From Pseudomonadota bacterium (GTDB lineage: Bacteria; Pseudomonadota; Alphaproteobacteria; Micavibrionales; Micavibrionaceae), in the NCBI GenBank assembly GCA_029558635.1, contig JAKQEE010000258.1, positions 62,001 through 126,000 on the forward strand: DNA of 64,000 nt. Reading direction: 5' to 3'. The position numbers and the translations under genes are program-made. The notes under the pieces are model-generated. The model saw only the letters and a list, made by a program, of their open reading frames with translations, was not told the origin of the DNA and made no database searches. Below, piece by piece: positions 27,787-35,903 of the stretch; position 1 is the stretch's first letter; each line of letters begins with the position of its first letter.

Positions 27787-28296
27787 TTATTTCTTACGGA
27801 ATTTATCGAGGGAGATAACCTCGCCGGAGCCCTCAGTTTTTTTCGACTTCTTGCCGCCTTTCGGGGGTTCGTCGTCGCCGTCTTCGTCAAGGGCGAGAGC
27901 GGCCAAGGCTTCTTCTTCGTGGTCGGAAAACTCACCCAAAGGCTGGAATTGCAGGGCGAAGTTGACGGACGGATCGGCAAAAATCGTGACGGCCGAAATC
28001 GGGACAATCAGGCGTTCGGGGATGTTATTGAATGACAGGGTTACGCCGATATTGGTTTCGTCGACTGTCAGGTTTTCAAACTGGTATTGCAGGACAATCG
28101 TCATTTCGCCCGGGTAGCGTTCGCGCAGGTAATCGGGGATCTGGACGCCGGGGAAATCGGTCATAAAGGTGATGTAGAAATGGTGGTCTCCCGGAAGACC
28201 TTTTTCCTGAACTTCGGAAATCGCCTGACGCACAACACCGCGCAGGGCTGATTCAACCATTTTGTCGTAGCGGAGTGTGGTATCGTCGTTTTTCAT
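27787..28296 (-). CDS. sspB: ClpXP adaptor SspB
   Basis: Binds SsrA tags and delivers tagged proteins to ClpXP. The structured domain, about residues 10-120, has HHFYITFMTDFPGVQIPDYL, EMTIVLQYQFENLTV and FSDHEEEALAALAL, with the predicted tag-binding groove. An acidic/basic linker (DEDGDDEPPKGGKKSKK) leads to a short C-terminal ClpX-binding tail, VISLDKFRKK. 169 aa, alphaproteobacterial type. It lies directly downstream of ssrA on the same strand, so tag and tag-reader are neighbours. Confidence 0.93.
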   Translation of the reverse strand: MKNDDTTLRYDKMVESALRGVVRQAISEVQEKGLPGDHHFYITFMTDFPGVQIPDYLRERYPGEMTIVLQYQFENLTVDETNIGVTLSFNNIPERLIVPISAVTIFADPSVNFALQFQPLGEFSDHEEEALAALALDEDGDDEPPKGGKKSKKTEGSGEVISLDKFRKK

Positions 28297-28409
28297 GGTC
28301 TTTTATGGGGGCACTTCGGACTGGTTGCTCAAGAATCACTTCCCAATAGTCTTAGACGGTTGGGGCTGTTTTGGCAACAGGGATGCGATTTCGGAGGGGA
28401 AAAGGATAT

Positions 28410-28443
28410 AAAAAATGGGGCAGTTCTGTTGCTAGGCCGCCCC
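28410..28443 (-). terminator. Terminator/3' hairpin of ssrA
   Basis: On the minus strand GGGGC (28443-28439) and GCCCC (28421-28417) enclose a 17-nt loop and are followed by ATTTTTT. It lies between ssrA and sspB. Confidence 0.65.
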
Positions 28444-28766
28444 GCGCCCCACCCTCAGCCTAGGCTTTGGGGATTATGTAGCTGATCGGAGCAATTAAGC
28501 CGCGATTTTTTCACCAGCTTCAACGAAAACGTTGTCGTTAGCTGCTACGATAGGTGCGTTATCATTTGCATCTATAAAAATTGGACGGATACGACCGTGC
28601 CTCAAACGGATACAGACTTTATCTTTACTACGCGTGTCGATCCTGTTTCGGCCCCATCACAAGAAGATGATTTCTCTCTTCTTATGGTGGAGCCGCCGGG
28701 CACTGCCCCCGGGTCCACGACGCCTATTCCACAAAGCGTTTAGCATCATAGTCGGGTTACCCCGAC
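28417..28766 (-). ncRNA. ssrA: tmRNA, circularly permuted two-piece form
   Basis: Ribosome-rescue RNA. Order on the minus strand is acceptor piece first: it starts near 28766, contains hairpin GTCGGG-GTAA-CCCGAC, and ends with a T-arm-like stem and GGCTCCACCA with encoded CCA at 28685. After a short removable segment, the coding piece begins at 28655 with GGGGCCGAAACAGGATCGAC, like the 5' end of ordinary tmRNAs. The tag frame (28545-28495) encodes AANDNVFVEAGEKIAA and a stop. This permuted order is the alphaproteobacterial arrangement. Exact processed ends are inferred. Confidence 0.93.
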
Positions 28767-28772
28767 CCTTTT

Positions 28773-28801
28773 AGTATAGGGTCTTGGGATGCGAAAATCA
28801 A
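28773..28801 (-). promoter_or_regulatory. Promoter of ssrA
   Basis: On the minus strand TTGATT (28801-28796), 17 nt, TATACT (28778-28773). The predicted start near 28766 falls at the beginning of the acceptor piece. The -35 box nearly abuts the stop of the gene at 28807. Confidence 0.72.
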
Positions 28802-28806
28802 TGATT

Positions 28807-29292
28807 TCAGGTATTTTTGGGAGAGGGAGACTCCAAGCCGGTGCCGGTAATGGCGGCGTAGGGGCTGTCCTGAGTTCCTGTCATGCGACGAAGTTTTTCG
28901 TAGGGAACGCTGGGGTTGCCCCAGATATCTACCTTGACGTTGCTGATGGAGGCTCCGCCATCTTTGAGGTAGAGAAAATCTTCGTTGTCGAACGCAATAT
29001 CTACATCGAGCTTGCTGATGTCGAATTTATGGACGCATTTGATGTTGTCCGGCAGTTTACGTTTGGTTTTGATGCATGCCATTTCCAAGGAATCCTCTAA
29101 TGGGTCCACTCTCCCGTGTGTTGCGATATAAACAGTGTGACCGTTTTCTGCAGCGTCCAATAGAAAGTGGATAAGGGGCATATTGAGGCTTCCATTGCCC
29201 AGTGCAATCGTTCCGCCATAATCGGATACGATTGTGTATGTTATTCCGGGTTTTGAGGGCTGAGGACCCGCTGATTTGTCAAAAGCTTGCAT
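28807..29292 (-). CDS. Hypothetical protein with degenerate HAD-like motifs (161 aa)
   Basis: Unrecognised. AGAGGTG lies 6 nt before ATG. VSDYGGTIA near residue 23 resembles HAD motif I (DxDGT) with Gly in place of the second Asp; HTVYIATHGRVD could be motif II and VDIAFDNEDFLYLKDGG resembles motif IV but with Asn. If it is a HAD relative, the missing second Asp argues against ordinary phosphatase activity. A candidate promoter (TTGCCT-17-TATTTT, 29355-29327) precedes it. Located immediately upstream of ssrA on the same strand. Confidence 0.6.
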   Translation of the reverse strand: MQAFDKSAGPQPSKPGITYTIVSDYGGTIALGNGSLNMPLIHFLLDAAENGHTVYIATHGRVDPLEDSLEMACIKTKRKLPDNIKCVHKFDISKLDVDIAFDNEDFLYLKDGGASISNVKVDIWGNPSVPYEKLRRMTGTQDSPYAAITGTGLESPSPKNT

Positions 29293-29444
29293 TTAAACAC
29301 CTCTACACGAATTTATTTTGATTATGAAAATATATTGTTTCGCTTCGAAAGGCAAGAATTTTCAGGTGTGGACAAGCGGGTTCTTTTTGTAGCGGATTAG
29401 CCTCCGGCATGGTTAGGATTAATGGAAATCAGGAGTTTTTGGAT

Positions 29445-30239
29445 ATGAAGCAATATCACGATTTTTTGCGCCATGTGCTGGAAAACGGGGTCAAAAAGGA
29501 AGATCGCACGGGAACGGGGACGACATCTGTCTTCGGTTATCAGATGCGGTTCAATCTTGAGAACGGGTTTCCGCTTCTCACCACCAAAAAGGTCCATACG
29601 AAATCCATTATTCATGAATTGCTGTGGTTTTTGAAAGGCGAGACGAACATCAAGTACCTCAAGGATAATGGTGTTTCTATCTGGGATGAATGGGCCGATG
29701 AAAACGGCGATCTGGGGCCTGTGTACGGGTCGCAGTGGAGGTCGTGGCCTGCGCCTGACGGGCGGAAAATCGACCAGATTTCCAACCTGATCCACGACAT
29801 CAAAACCAATCCGGATTCGCGGCGTCTGATTGTGTCCGCGTGGAACCCCGCCGAGATCGGCAAAATGGCCTTGCCGCCGTGTCATTGTTTCTTCCAGTTT
29901 TATGTGGCTGACGGGCGGTTGTCGTGCCAGCTTTATCAGCGGTCGGCGGATATTTTCCTCGGTGTGCCGTTCAATATTGCCTCTTATTCCCTCTTATTGT
30001 TAATGATGGCGCAGGTGTGCGGGCTTAAAGCGGGCGATTTTGTGCACACGTTCGGGGATGCTCACATCTATTCCAACCATATGGAGCAGGTGGAGCTACA
30101 GTTGTCGCGTGAGGCGCGGAGATTGCCCGAAATGCACCTCAACCCGCATGTCACCAATCTCTTCGATTTCAAATATGAGGATTTCGAGCTGGTGGGGTAT
30201 GATCCGCATCCGGCCATCAAGGCGCCGGTCGCGGTTTAA
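29445..30239 (+). CDS. thyA: Thymidylate synthase
   Basis: Methylates dUMP to dTMP using methylene-THF. From ATG 29445 the protein is 264 aa, the same as E. coli ThyA, beginning MKQYHDFL and running colinearly: [32 protein letters not shown], active-site Cys in [30 protein letters not shown], and the C-terminal [20 protein letters not shown] about 10 nt upstream supports this start over 29409. Monocistronic; a palindromic repeat follows its stop. Confidence 0.98.
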   Translation: MKQYHDFLRHVLENGVKKEDRTGTGTTSVFGYQMRFNLENGFPLLTTKKVHTKSIIHELLWFLKGETNIKYLKDNGVSIWDEWADENGDLGPVYGSQWRSWPAPDGRKIDQISNLIHDIKTNPDSRRLIVSAWNPAEIGKMALPPCHCFFQFYVADGRLSCQLYQRSADIFLGVPFNIASYSLLLLMMAQVCGLKAGDFVHTFGDAHIYSNHMEQVELQLSREARRLPEMHLNPHVTNLFDFKYEDFELVGYDPHPAIKAPVAV

Positions 30240-30277
30240 ATTCTTTGATATTTGGTCTGCAAAACGTACTTTTCTCC

Positions 30278-30325
30278 GCTTCCGGTGCTCACGTACCTTG
30301 AAGTACGCTGCGCTCCGGCTCTCGA
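30278..30325. repeat. Dispersed palindromic element, copy 2
   Basis: Shares with copy 1 (16808) the uninterrupted run CTTCCGGTGCTCACGTACCT, then AAGTACGCTGCGCTCCGG differing at single positions. It lies 40 nt after thyA; the flanking sequences of the two copies are unrelated. Confidence 0.75.
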
Positions 30326-30390
30326 AAAATATGTTTTCGACTCAAATCTCTTCGAATTTTTTAGGCTATCGGCGCTGCACTCTAAAAATC

Positions 30391-30420
30391 TTGACTATAC
30401 ATAAAAAAACCAGCTATAGG
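30391..30420 (+). promoter_or_regulatory. Candidate promoter of orphan gene at 30450
   Basis: TTGACT (30391-30396), 18-nt spacer, TATAGG (30415-30420). The spacer and following bases also form an AAAACC/GGTTTT hairpin that may be a terminator for transcription from thyA. Confidence 0.45.
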
Positions 30421-30449
30421 TTTTTTCTATAATCAAATGCGGAGGTTTT

Positions 30450-30926
30450 ATGTTGGAACAGGATCGGGATTTGGGGATGTGCGTGAGTGCTCGGGACCAT
30501 TTTATTGGTGTTGCAAATGGCGATATTTCGATGGCTATTCGGGAATTGGATGATGCTCTTGATGAGGGGTTCATTCTTATGCATAATCGTGCTTTTTATA
30601 AGTTACATAGAGCAAAGAATAAATGGCTCGGAGAAGATGTTTACGCTCAACGGGTAGAGGCAGAGTGGGATGCTTTAGCGCCTGAGGAGAAAAAAGCTAT
30701 TGAGTCTGGCGCAAAAGGGTACGGAAAATATGGTATGTTTGATAGTGTTTCTCGAATAGAAGTTCCGTTGGCTTTGACTGTTGCAGTGAGACTTCTTTCA
30801 AAAGAATTCAATCTCGATGATTATACAAGAGAGAAATTGAGTGATCCTGAAATGGTGAAGCGCATTACACAGAGATTTCCTCTGATTCAGGAAAATGATA
30901 TCGCAGAGGCTCTTGAGCCTACTTGA
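30450..30926 (+). CDS. Orphan hypothetical protein (158 aa)
   Basis: Not recognised. Coding is supported by GCGGAGG four nt before ATG and a promoter-like sequence upstream. Predicted all-helical, charged and soluble, with a pattern WLGEDVYAQRVEAEWDAL then PEEKKAIESGAKG and a C-terminal half of amphipathic helices. Its base composition is noticeably more AT-rich than the surrounding metabolic genes, consistent with recent acquisition. No domain, signal peptide or membrane segment. Isolated between thyA and phoH; no function proposed. Confidence 0.65.
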   Translation: MLEQDRDLGMCVSARDHFIGVANGDISMAIRELDDALDEGFILMHNRAFYKLHRAKNKWLGEDVYAQRVEAEWDALAPEEKKAIESGAKGYGKYGMFDSVSRIEVPLALTVAVRLLSKEFNLDDYTREKLSDPEMVKRITQRFPLIQENDIAEALEPT

Positions 30927-31147
30927 TAATCTTGCCAAATAAATTTTTTGCTATTTCTTTTCCGTTTCTGTTACGATTCTCTCGTGAGTTGGATTTCGGT
31001 CTGATTCGCTTTCAAGTTTGATCCCACCTTTTACCCGCTCGGGGTTTTTATTGGTTCAGGACAGGTTCTTGTTTTTAGACAGATTACGGCGCGGCGGTGT
31101 CCCCAGCGGTTGTGAAGGTCTCACCATACTTTCAGGTTTTCCGGTTT

Positions 31148-31177
31148 CCCGTTCCGCACTCGCGCAACGGGTTTTTT
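31148..31177 (+). terminator. Terminator-like hairpin in phoH leader
   Basis: CCCGTT (31148-31153) and AACGGG (31166-31171) followed by six T. It ends 41 nt before phoH, so it either ends a transcript from the orphan gene or a short RNA, or acts as an attenuator. The rest of 30927-31147 holds no gene I can recognise. Confidence 0.6.
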
Positions 31178-31218
31178 GTGCCCTTTTTCCCCTAACCCCT
31201 AGTGAAAGGACTTGAAGT

Positions 31219-31992
31219 ATGTCGAAGACGATCTCCAAAAACGGAAAATCCCGTAAAAATCAGGTTTCCCGCGCCCAAGTTCATAATCACGGGAATGTTG
31301 TCCATACGGTGTTTGACGATCTGGACTGGCATCCGCTCGATACTGAAATCGATAGCAATCGCGACAAATCCTATATGCGCAAAATCAAACCGCGGTCCGA
31401 CGGCCAGCGCGCGCTGATGGAAGCTATTGCAGAGAAAAATTTGACGTTGGCCATGGGGCCTGCCGGTACGGGGAAAACGTACCTTGCGATCTCTGCTGCC
31501 GTCGAAGCTCTGGAAGAAGGGCGGATCGAGCGGATCATTCTCTCCCGTCCCGCGATGGAAGCCGGAGAGTCGCTGGGGTATCTGCCGGGCGATATGCATG
31601 AAAAAATGGCTCCGTTCCTCCGTCCCTTGTACGATGCCTTGGGCGACCGGTTGGGGGGTAAACGCGTACGGCAGCTGCTTGATGACGGTACGATTGAAAT
31701 TGCTCCCGTTGGCTTTATGCGCGGACGTACGCTTAACAACGCGTTTATCGTGATCGACGAGGCGCAAAACTGTACGTACGCCCAGTTGAAGATGCTGTTG
31801 TCGCGTCTCGGTTGGCATTCGACGATGGTGGTCACGGGCGACCCCGACCAGTCGGACTTGCTCGACGGGATGTCGGGTCTGGCTGAAATCTCCAAGCGTC
31901 TCGAAAAACTTCCCAATGTTTCGGTCATTCGTTTGAAATCCGAAGACATTGTTCGTCATCCGCTGGTTGCGGAGATGCTCGAGGTGCTGTAA
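31219..31992 (+). CDS. phoH: PhoH-family ATPase
   Basis: Cytoplasmic P-loop ATPase of the PhoH family, linked in other bacteria to RNA metabolism and phosphate stress. Walker A GPAGTGKTYLAISAAVEAL, RPAMEAGESLGYLPGD, a Walker B with FIVIDEAQNCTYAQ, and sensor-type VVTGDPDQSDL are intact. The N-terminal 60 residues are basic and polar, without a KH/PIN domain, and 257 aa is short. AAAGGA precedes ATG. A SCO gene follows 10 nt downstream. Confidence 0.9.
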   Translation: MSKTISKNGKSRKNQVSRAQVHNHGNVVHTVFDDLDWHPLDTEIDSNRDKSYMRKIKPRSDGQRALMEAIAEKNLTLAMGPAGTGKTYLAISAAVEALEEGRIERIILSRPAMEAGESLGYLPGDMHEKMAPFLRPLYDALGDRLGGKRVRQLLDDGTIEIAPVGFMRGRTLNNAFIVIDEAQNCTYAQLKMLLSRLGWHSTMVVTGDPDQSDLLDGMSGLAEISKRLEKLPNVSVIRLKSEDIVRHPLVAEMLEVL

Positions 31993-32002
31993 TCTCGCCC
32001 GC

Positions 32003-32641
32003 ATGAAATTGCAGGACAGATTAAAGCGGACTTTGTTACTCGCAGTCATCGGCTTTGCCATTGGTGGAGCCGTTGGCGGTTGGTCGTTGCTCCAGAGCAC
32101 AAACACAGAGAATCAGGATGATGGCGGTGGCCACGAGATTGTCTCCGCCAAAATCGGCGGTACGTTCTCTCTGGTCGATCAGGACGGCGTTGCCCGTACT
32201 GAAAAGGATTATGCGGGCAAGTACAAGCTGATCTATTTCGGGTTTACCTATTGCCCAGCGATCTGCCCGACCGAGCTTTCAAAAATGGCCGAGGCTTATC
32301 TGTCTTTGCCCTCCGATATACAACAAAATATCCAGCCGATTTTTATTTCGGTCGATCCTGACCGTGATACGCCTGCCGTGATGAAAGGCTATGTCGGATT
32401 GTTTATGCCGCAACTGGTGGGATTGACCGGAACGCCTGCGCAGGTCGAGGCCGTTAAAAAGGATTTCAAGGTCTATGCGGTCAAGGTTCCGGAAGGTTCG
32501 GGATCTGATGAGTATACGGTCGACCATTCGTCGATGATGTACTACCTCACCCCTGACGGGCAGACGGTGGCGATGTTTAAGACGGGTGACAGTGTCGAAA
32601 AAATTGCCGAGCGGATCAAGGGTTCGCTCCAGCTGGAATAA
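32003..32641 (+). CDS. SCO1/SenC copper chaperone
   Basis: Membrane-anchored thioredoxin-fold protein that delivers copper to oxidases. An N-terminal membrane anchor (LLLAVIGFAIGGAVGGW) precedes the domain with the copper-binding Cys pair in FGFTYCPAICPTELSKM and the conserved distal His in VDHSSMMYYL; FISVDPDRDTP is also typical. 212 aa. The ATG at 32003 lies 10 nt after phoH. SCO classically serves CuA oxidases, yet the oxidase in this window is cbb3, which lacks CuA; some cbb3 systems do use SCO. Confidence 0.92.
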   Translation: MKLQDRLKRTLLLAVIGFAIGGAVGGWSLLQSTNTENQDDGGGHEIVSAKIGGTFSLVDQDGVARTEKDYAGKYKLIYFGFTYCPAICPTELSKMAEAYLSLPSDIQQNIQPIFISVDPDRDTPAVMKGYVGLFMPQLVGLTGTPAQVEAVKKDFKVYAVKVPEGSGSDEYTVDHSSMMYYLTPDGQTVAMFKTGDSVEKIAERIKGSLQLE

Positions 32642-32645
32642 TTTA

Positions 32646-32674
32646 TTGACATAATCTTGCATATTTTCTATGGT
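32646..32674 (+). promoter_or_regulatory. Sigma70-type promoter of TyrA-like gene
   Basis: TTGACA (32646-32651), 17 nt, TATGGT (32669-32674), predicting a start near 32681 and a leader of about 35 nt. Confidence 0.62.
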
Positions 32675-32715
32675 GGTCGCGCTTTTCAAATAAAAAAGAT
32701 GCGTGGACTTGTGTA

Positions 32716-34125
32716 GTGTCTGAAACAATTGAACAAATTGCATTGATCGGTTGCGGTCAGGTGGGCACCTCTATCCTTCTGGCGATGGCCCAGCAGGGAA
32801 AAACTGTTCCTGTCACTGTCTATGATACAAATCCGGAAACCGAAGCTTTGTTGCGGCGGAAATTTGTAGAAGAGGGTGTGGAGTCTTCCTTCATCACTTT
32901 TCTGTCCTCTATTCAGGAAGCGGTGGACGAGGCCGATCTGACCGTTTTGGCGACACCGATCAGCAAGTTTAAAGACGTGGCGACAGAGGTCGGGCGACAT
33001 GCCAAAGAAGGCTCAATCATCACCGACACGGGTAGCGCCAAGCAGGTGGCTATCGAGAATATCAAGGCAGGTTTGCGCGAGTGCGCGGCCATTTATGTTC
33101 CGGCGCATAACGGAAACGGGTCTCAGGGCGCAGGTCCTTTGTCGGGAAGTGCCGGCAATATTCTGGGTCACAATTCACCGATGTTTCTAATTCATGAAGA
33201 GGGTGAAAATTTTGATCTCCCTGAAGGGGCTGCGGAGAAAAGATTGTATGATTTCTGGAATGATCTTGGGGTTAGAACGCAGTTTATCACTGCGGAAAAG
33301 CACGACCAGTTTTTTGGTCAATGTTCGCATTTCCAGCATGTGATTGTTTTTGCGCTGATGAATTTGGCTGAGAAAAACCCCGAAGTCCTTCATTATTTCA
33401 GACATGCGGGAACCGCGCTGCGCAATATGTCGCGTGTGGCTCTACAAGCGTTTGAGAAGGGAAAACGTTCTTCACTCGTTGAAATGTGGGAACCCATACT
33501 TGTGCAAAATATGGGGCCGGTTACGAAAGCCTATACGCGGTTTTTGCACCATTTTTCCGATTTTTTCCACGATGTCGATCAGGATCATGAGGGGCTGTGC
33601 GAGAAGCTCAAGAAAGCCAGAGCTTTTCGTGACCGTTTCGATGATCCCGAACGCCGCGAAATTATTGCCGGTGAAATCGCTGATTTGAAAGAGGTTCCGG
33701 ATTTTTATGCGCGACAAGCTGGTGATCTGACGAGGGCGTATAATCATGTGGCGCTTTCGGCCATGGGAACGAATTTGTTGTTGCCTGTGGCTATTGCCTA
33801 TGCCCAAACCATGAGCGCCATGGAAATTGGCGCCGATTTTATTCCGTATTTTGCCAATCCGAGTTTCCGTGACGGGACACATCCTGTCACTTATGATCCC
33901 GATTACATTCTCGAATTGCTGCTTTCTTCCAAAAGAGAATTCCTGAATGTCGCCGCGGATTTTTCGGACGGTTTGAAATCGTTGATACAGTGTATCAAGG
34001 ATGAGAAACTTGCATGTATTGACGACCGGATCGTGAGTGCGCAGATGGTGCGTAATGACATGCCTCCACCACGCAAGAACGGCAATGTCCGGTTTGAGTT
34101 TGAACGGAAACCGTTCGCGGCCTAG
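32716..34125 (+). CDS. Prephenate dehydrogenase-like protein (TyrA superfamily)
   Basis: NAD(P)-binding protein resembling TyrA. Rossmann motif IALIGCGQVGTSILLAMAQ, LATPISKF and IITDTGSAKQ match prephenate/arogenate dehydrogenases; EKHDQFFGQCSHFQHVIVFAL aligns with the TyrA HDxxxxxxSHLPH helix. The usual HPMAG is altered to AHNGNGSQGAG, and at 469 aa the C-terminal helical part is much longer than in TyrA, with no ACT domain. It may be a divergent tyrosine-pathway enzyme or have another substrate. GTG start. Overlaps convergent panC by 4 nt. Confidence 0.72.
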   Translation: MSETIEQIALIGCGQVGTSILLAMAQQGKTVPVTVYDTNPETEALLRRKFVEEGVESSFITFLSSIQEAVDEADLTVLATPISKFKDVATEVGRHAKEGSIITDTGSAKQVAIENIKAGLRECAAIYVPAHNGNGSQGAGPLSGSAGNILGHNSPMFLIHEEGENFDLPEGAAEKRLYDFWNDLGVRTQFITAEKHDQFFGQCSHFQHVIVFALMNLAEKNPEVLHYFRHAGTALRNMSRVALQAFEKGKRSSLVEMWEPILVQNMGPVTKAYTRFLHHFSDFFHDVDQDHEGLCEKLKKARAFRDRFDDPERREIIAGEIADLKEVPDFYARQAGDLTRAYNHVALSAMGTNLLLPVAIAYAQTMSAMEIGADFIPYFANPSFRDGTHPVTYDPDYILELLLSSKREFLNVAADFSDGLKSLIQCIKDEKLACIDDRIVSAQMVRNDMPPPRKNGNVRFEFERKPFAA

Positions 34126-34964
34126 TTTGCGGCGATATTGTCGATTAGTCTGGTTTTTCCCAGTTTGACGGCGGCCAAGATGCGACGGGCTTTAGTTTCC
34201 GCAGTGGGTGGCATCAGAGTTTTTGCGTCGCGGATGGTGCAGTAATCAATACTATCAAACCCCAAGTCCAATAATTTTTGTGCAGCATTTTTTTCGATGT
34301 GGGCTATATCCGTTCCTGCCTTTAACTCATCGGCCATGGCGAACAGAACCACGTTCAGTTGATCCGCGATTTTCTTTTCTTGCCCTGACAGGTAGGCGTT
34401 GCGGGAGGAGAGGGCGAGGCCGCTCTCTTCACGTACAATCGGGACGCCGACGATTTTTGTCGGGATGGCGAGGTCGGTGGCCATTTGCGTGATGACCTGC
34501 AATTGCTGGTAATCCTTTTCACCGAAAAAGGCTTTGTCGGCTCCAACCAAGAGGAGAAGGCGGGCAACAACGGTCGCGACGCCTGCGAAATGGGTCGGGC
34601 GGAATTCGCCTTCCAGTGGTTTTGAAACTTCGCCCACTGTTACTGTGGTCTGGTATCCAATCGGGTACATGGTTTCAACATCGGGGGCGAAAACTGCATC
34701 GACGCCTATCGTTCTCAAGAGGGCGGTATCTTTATCCATCATGCGCGGGTAGCGATCAAAATCCTCATGCGGGGCGAATTGTTTGGGGTTCACGAAGATA
34801 CTCACGATGCAGGCGTCACAGTTTTTAAGGGCTGTGCGGGCCAAGGTCAGGTGGCCTTCATGCAAAGCACCCATGGTCGGAACAAAGCCGACTGAATTGC
34901 CTGATTTTTTGATGTTTCTTACGAAATCTTGCAATTCTTCGATAGTCTTGAGGATTTTTGTCAT
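34122..34964 (-). CDS. panC: Pantothenate synthetase
   Basis: Condenses pantoate with beta-alanine using ATP. 280 aa from ATG 34964, preceded by CCGGAG. Signature motifs: FVPTMGALHEGHLTLAR (HIGH-type), SIFVNPKQFAPHEDFDRYPR, FFGEKDYQQLQVI and LALSSRNAYLS (KMSKS-type). A longer frame upstream to 35264 overlaps panB and is not conserved. Divergent from panB with an 81-nt shared promoter region, so the two pantoate-pathway genes are probably regulated together. Confidence 0.97.
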   Translation of the reverse strand: MTKILKTIEELQDFVRNIKKSGNSVGFVPTMGALHEGHLTLARTALKNCDACIVSIFVNPKQFAPHEDFDRYPRMMDKDTALLRTIGVDAVFAPDVETMYPIGYQTTVTVGEVSKPLEGEFRPTHFAGVATVVARLLLLVGADKAFFGEKDYQQLQVITQMATDLAIPTKIVGVPIVREESGLALSSRNAYLSGQEKKIADQLNVVLFAMADELKAGTDIAHIEKNAAQKLLDLGFDSIDYCTIRDAKTLMPPTAETKARRILAAVKLGKTRLIDNIAAN

Positions 34965-35045
34965 CACTTTGCTCCGGTTTCGGGGGACCTTACCCAAATC
35001 CGGAAGGACTCGCAACCTCTGCCCCATTATGCTAAAGGAATGGCC

Positions 35046-35903
35046 ATGAGCACAGAAACCAAAACTATCCGCAAGCTGACCGTTCCTGAATTCAGGGCCC
35101 GCAAAGGGGGAGAACCTCTGGTGGTCCTGACCGCTTATTCCGCGCCGGTGGCCGCGCATCTTGCGCCGCATGTCGATGCGTTGTTGGTCGGGGATTCGCT
35201 GGGGATGGTGCTTTACGGGATGGATTCGACATTGCCTGTTACTCTGGACATAATGATTGCCCATACGCGGGCTGTGCGGCGCGGTGCGCCGGGTACGCTG
35301 GTGATTACCGATTTGCCGTTCGGGTCTTATCAGGTTTCATCGCAACAAGCGTTCGAAACGTCTGCACGGGTTCTGGCCGAGGGTGGAGCCGATGCGGTCA
35401 AGCTTGAGGGCGGTGTGGAAATGGCCGAAACCATAGCTTTCCTTTCCGAGCGCGGGGTTCCGGTGATGGGGCATGTGGGGTTGATGCCGCAACGGATCGC
35501 CCAGATGGGGAGTTTTCGTGCTCAAGGGCGTGATGCCGAGGCCGCCGCGCGGATTATGGTCGATGCGCAGGAAGTGGCCAGGGCGGGAGCGTTCTCGGTC
35601 GTTGTTGAGGGGGTTCTGGAGCCGGTTGCTGTGGCGGTCACGCGCGCAATTGATATTCCCACCATCGGGATTGGGGCGTCGCCCGCTTGTGACGGGCAGG
35701 TTCTGGTCAGTGACGATCTGTTCGGGCTGTTTGACAGGTTTACGCCCAAATTTGTGCGGCGTTATGCCGAAATTGGCGCGGAGATTGGCCTTGCAGCGGA
35801 GAAATTTGCTGCGGATGTCAGGGCACGGAGTTTTCCGTCCGAGCGGGAATGTTTTGCTGCGCCGAAGGCTGTTACCCCTCCAGCAAAGAACCGAGCTTCA
35901 TAG
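35046..35903 (+). CDS. panB: 3-methyl-2-oxobutanoate hydroxymethyltransferase
   Basis: Makes ketopantoate from 2-oxoisovalerate, which is itself produced by the ilv pathway present in this window. 285 aa. Key motifs: VLTAYSAPVAAHLAPHVD, LLVGDSLGMVLYGMDSTLPV, VKLEGG, MGHVGLMPQ and GIGASPACDGQVLVSDD (normally GIGAGxxCDGQ; the Gly to Ser change is notable). ATG 35046 has AAGGA at proper spacing; ATG 35040 directly abuts it. 3' end overlaps the SCP2 gene by 32 nt. Confidence 0.96.
   Translation: MSTETKTIRKLTVPEFRARKGGEPLVVLTAYSAPVAAHLAPHVDALLVGDSLGMVLYGMDSTLPVTLDIMIAHTRAVRRGAPGTLVITDLPFGSYQVSSQQAFETSARVLAEGGADAVKLEGGVEMAETIAFLSERGVPVMGHVGLMPQRIAQMGSFRAQGRDAEAAARIMVDAQEVARAGAFSVVVEGVLEPVAVAVTRAIDIPTIGIGASPACDGQVLVSDDLFGLFDRFTPKFVRRYAEIGAEIGLAAEKFAADVRARSFPSERECFAAPKAVTPPAKNRAS

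Noticed and set aside
28417..28806. Integration site or genomic island at ssrA
   Set aside because: tmRNA genes are frequent integration targets, but no integrase, att duplication or phage gene is present nearby.
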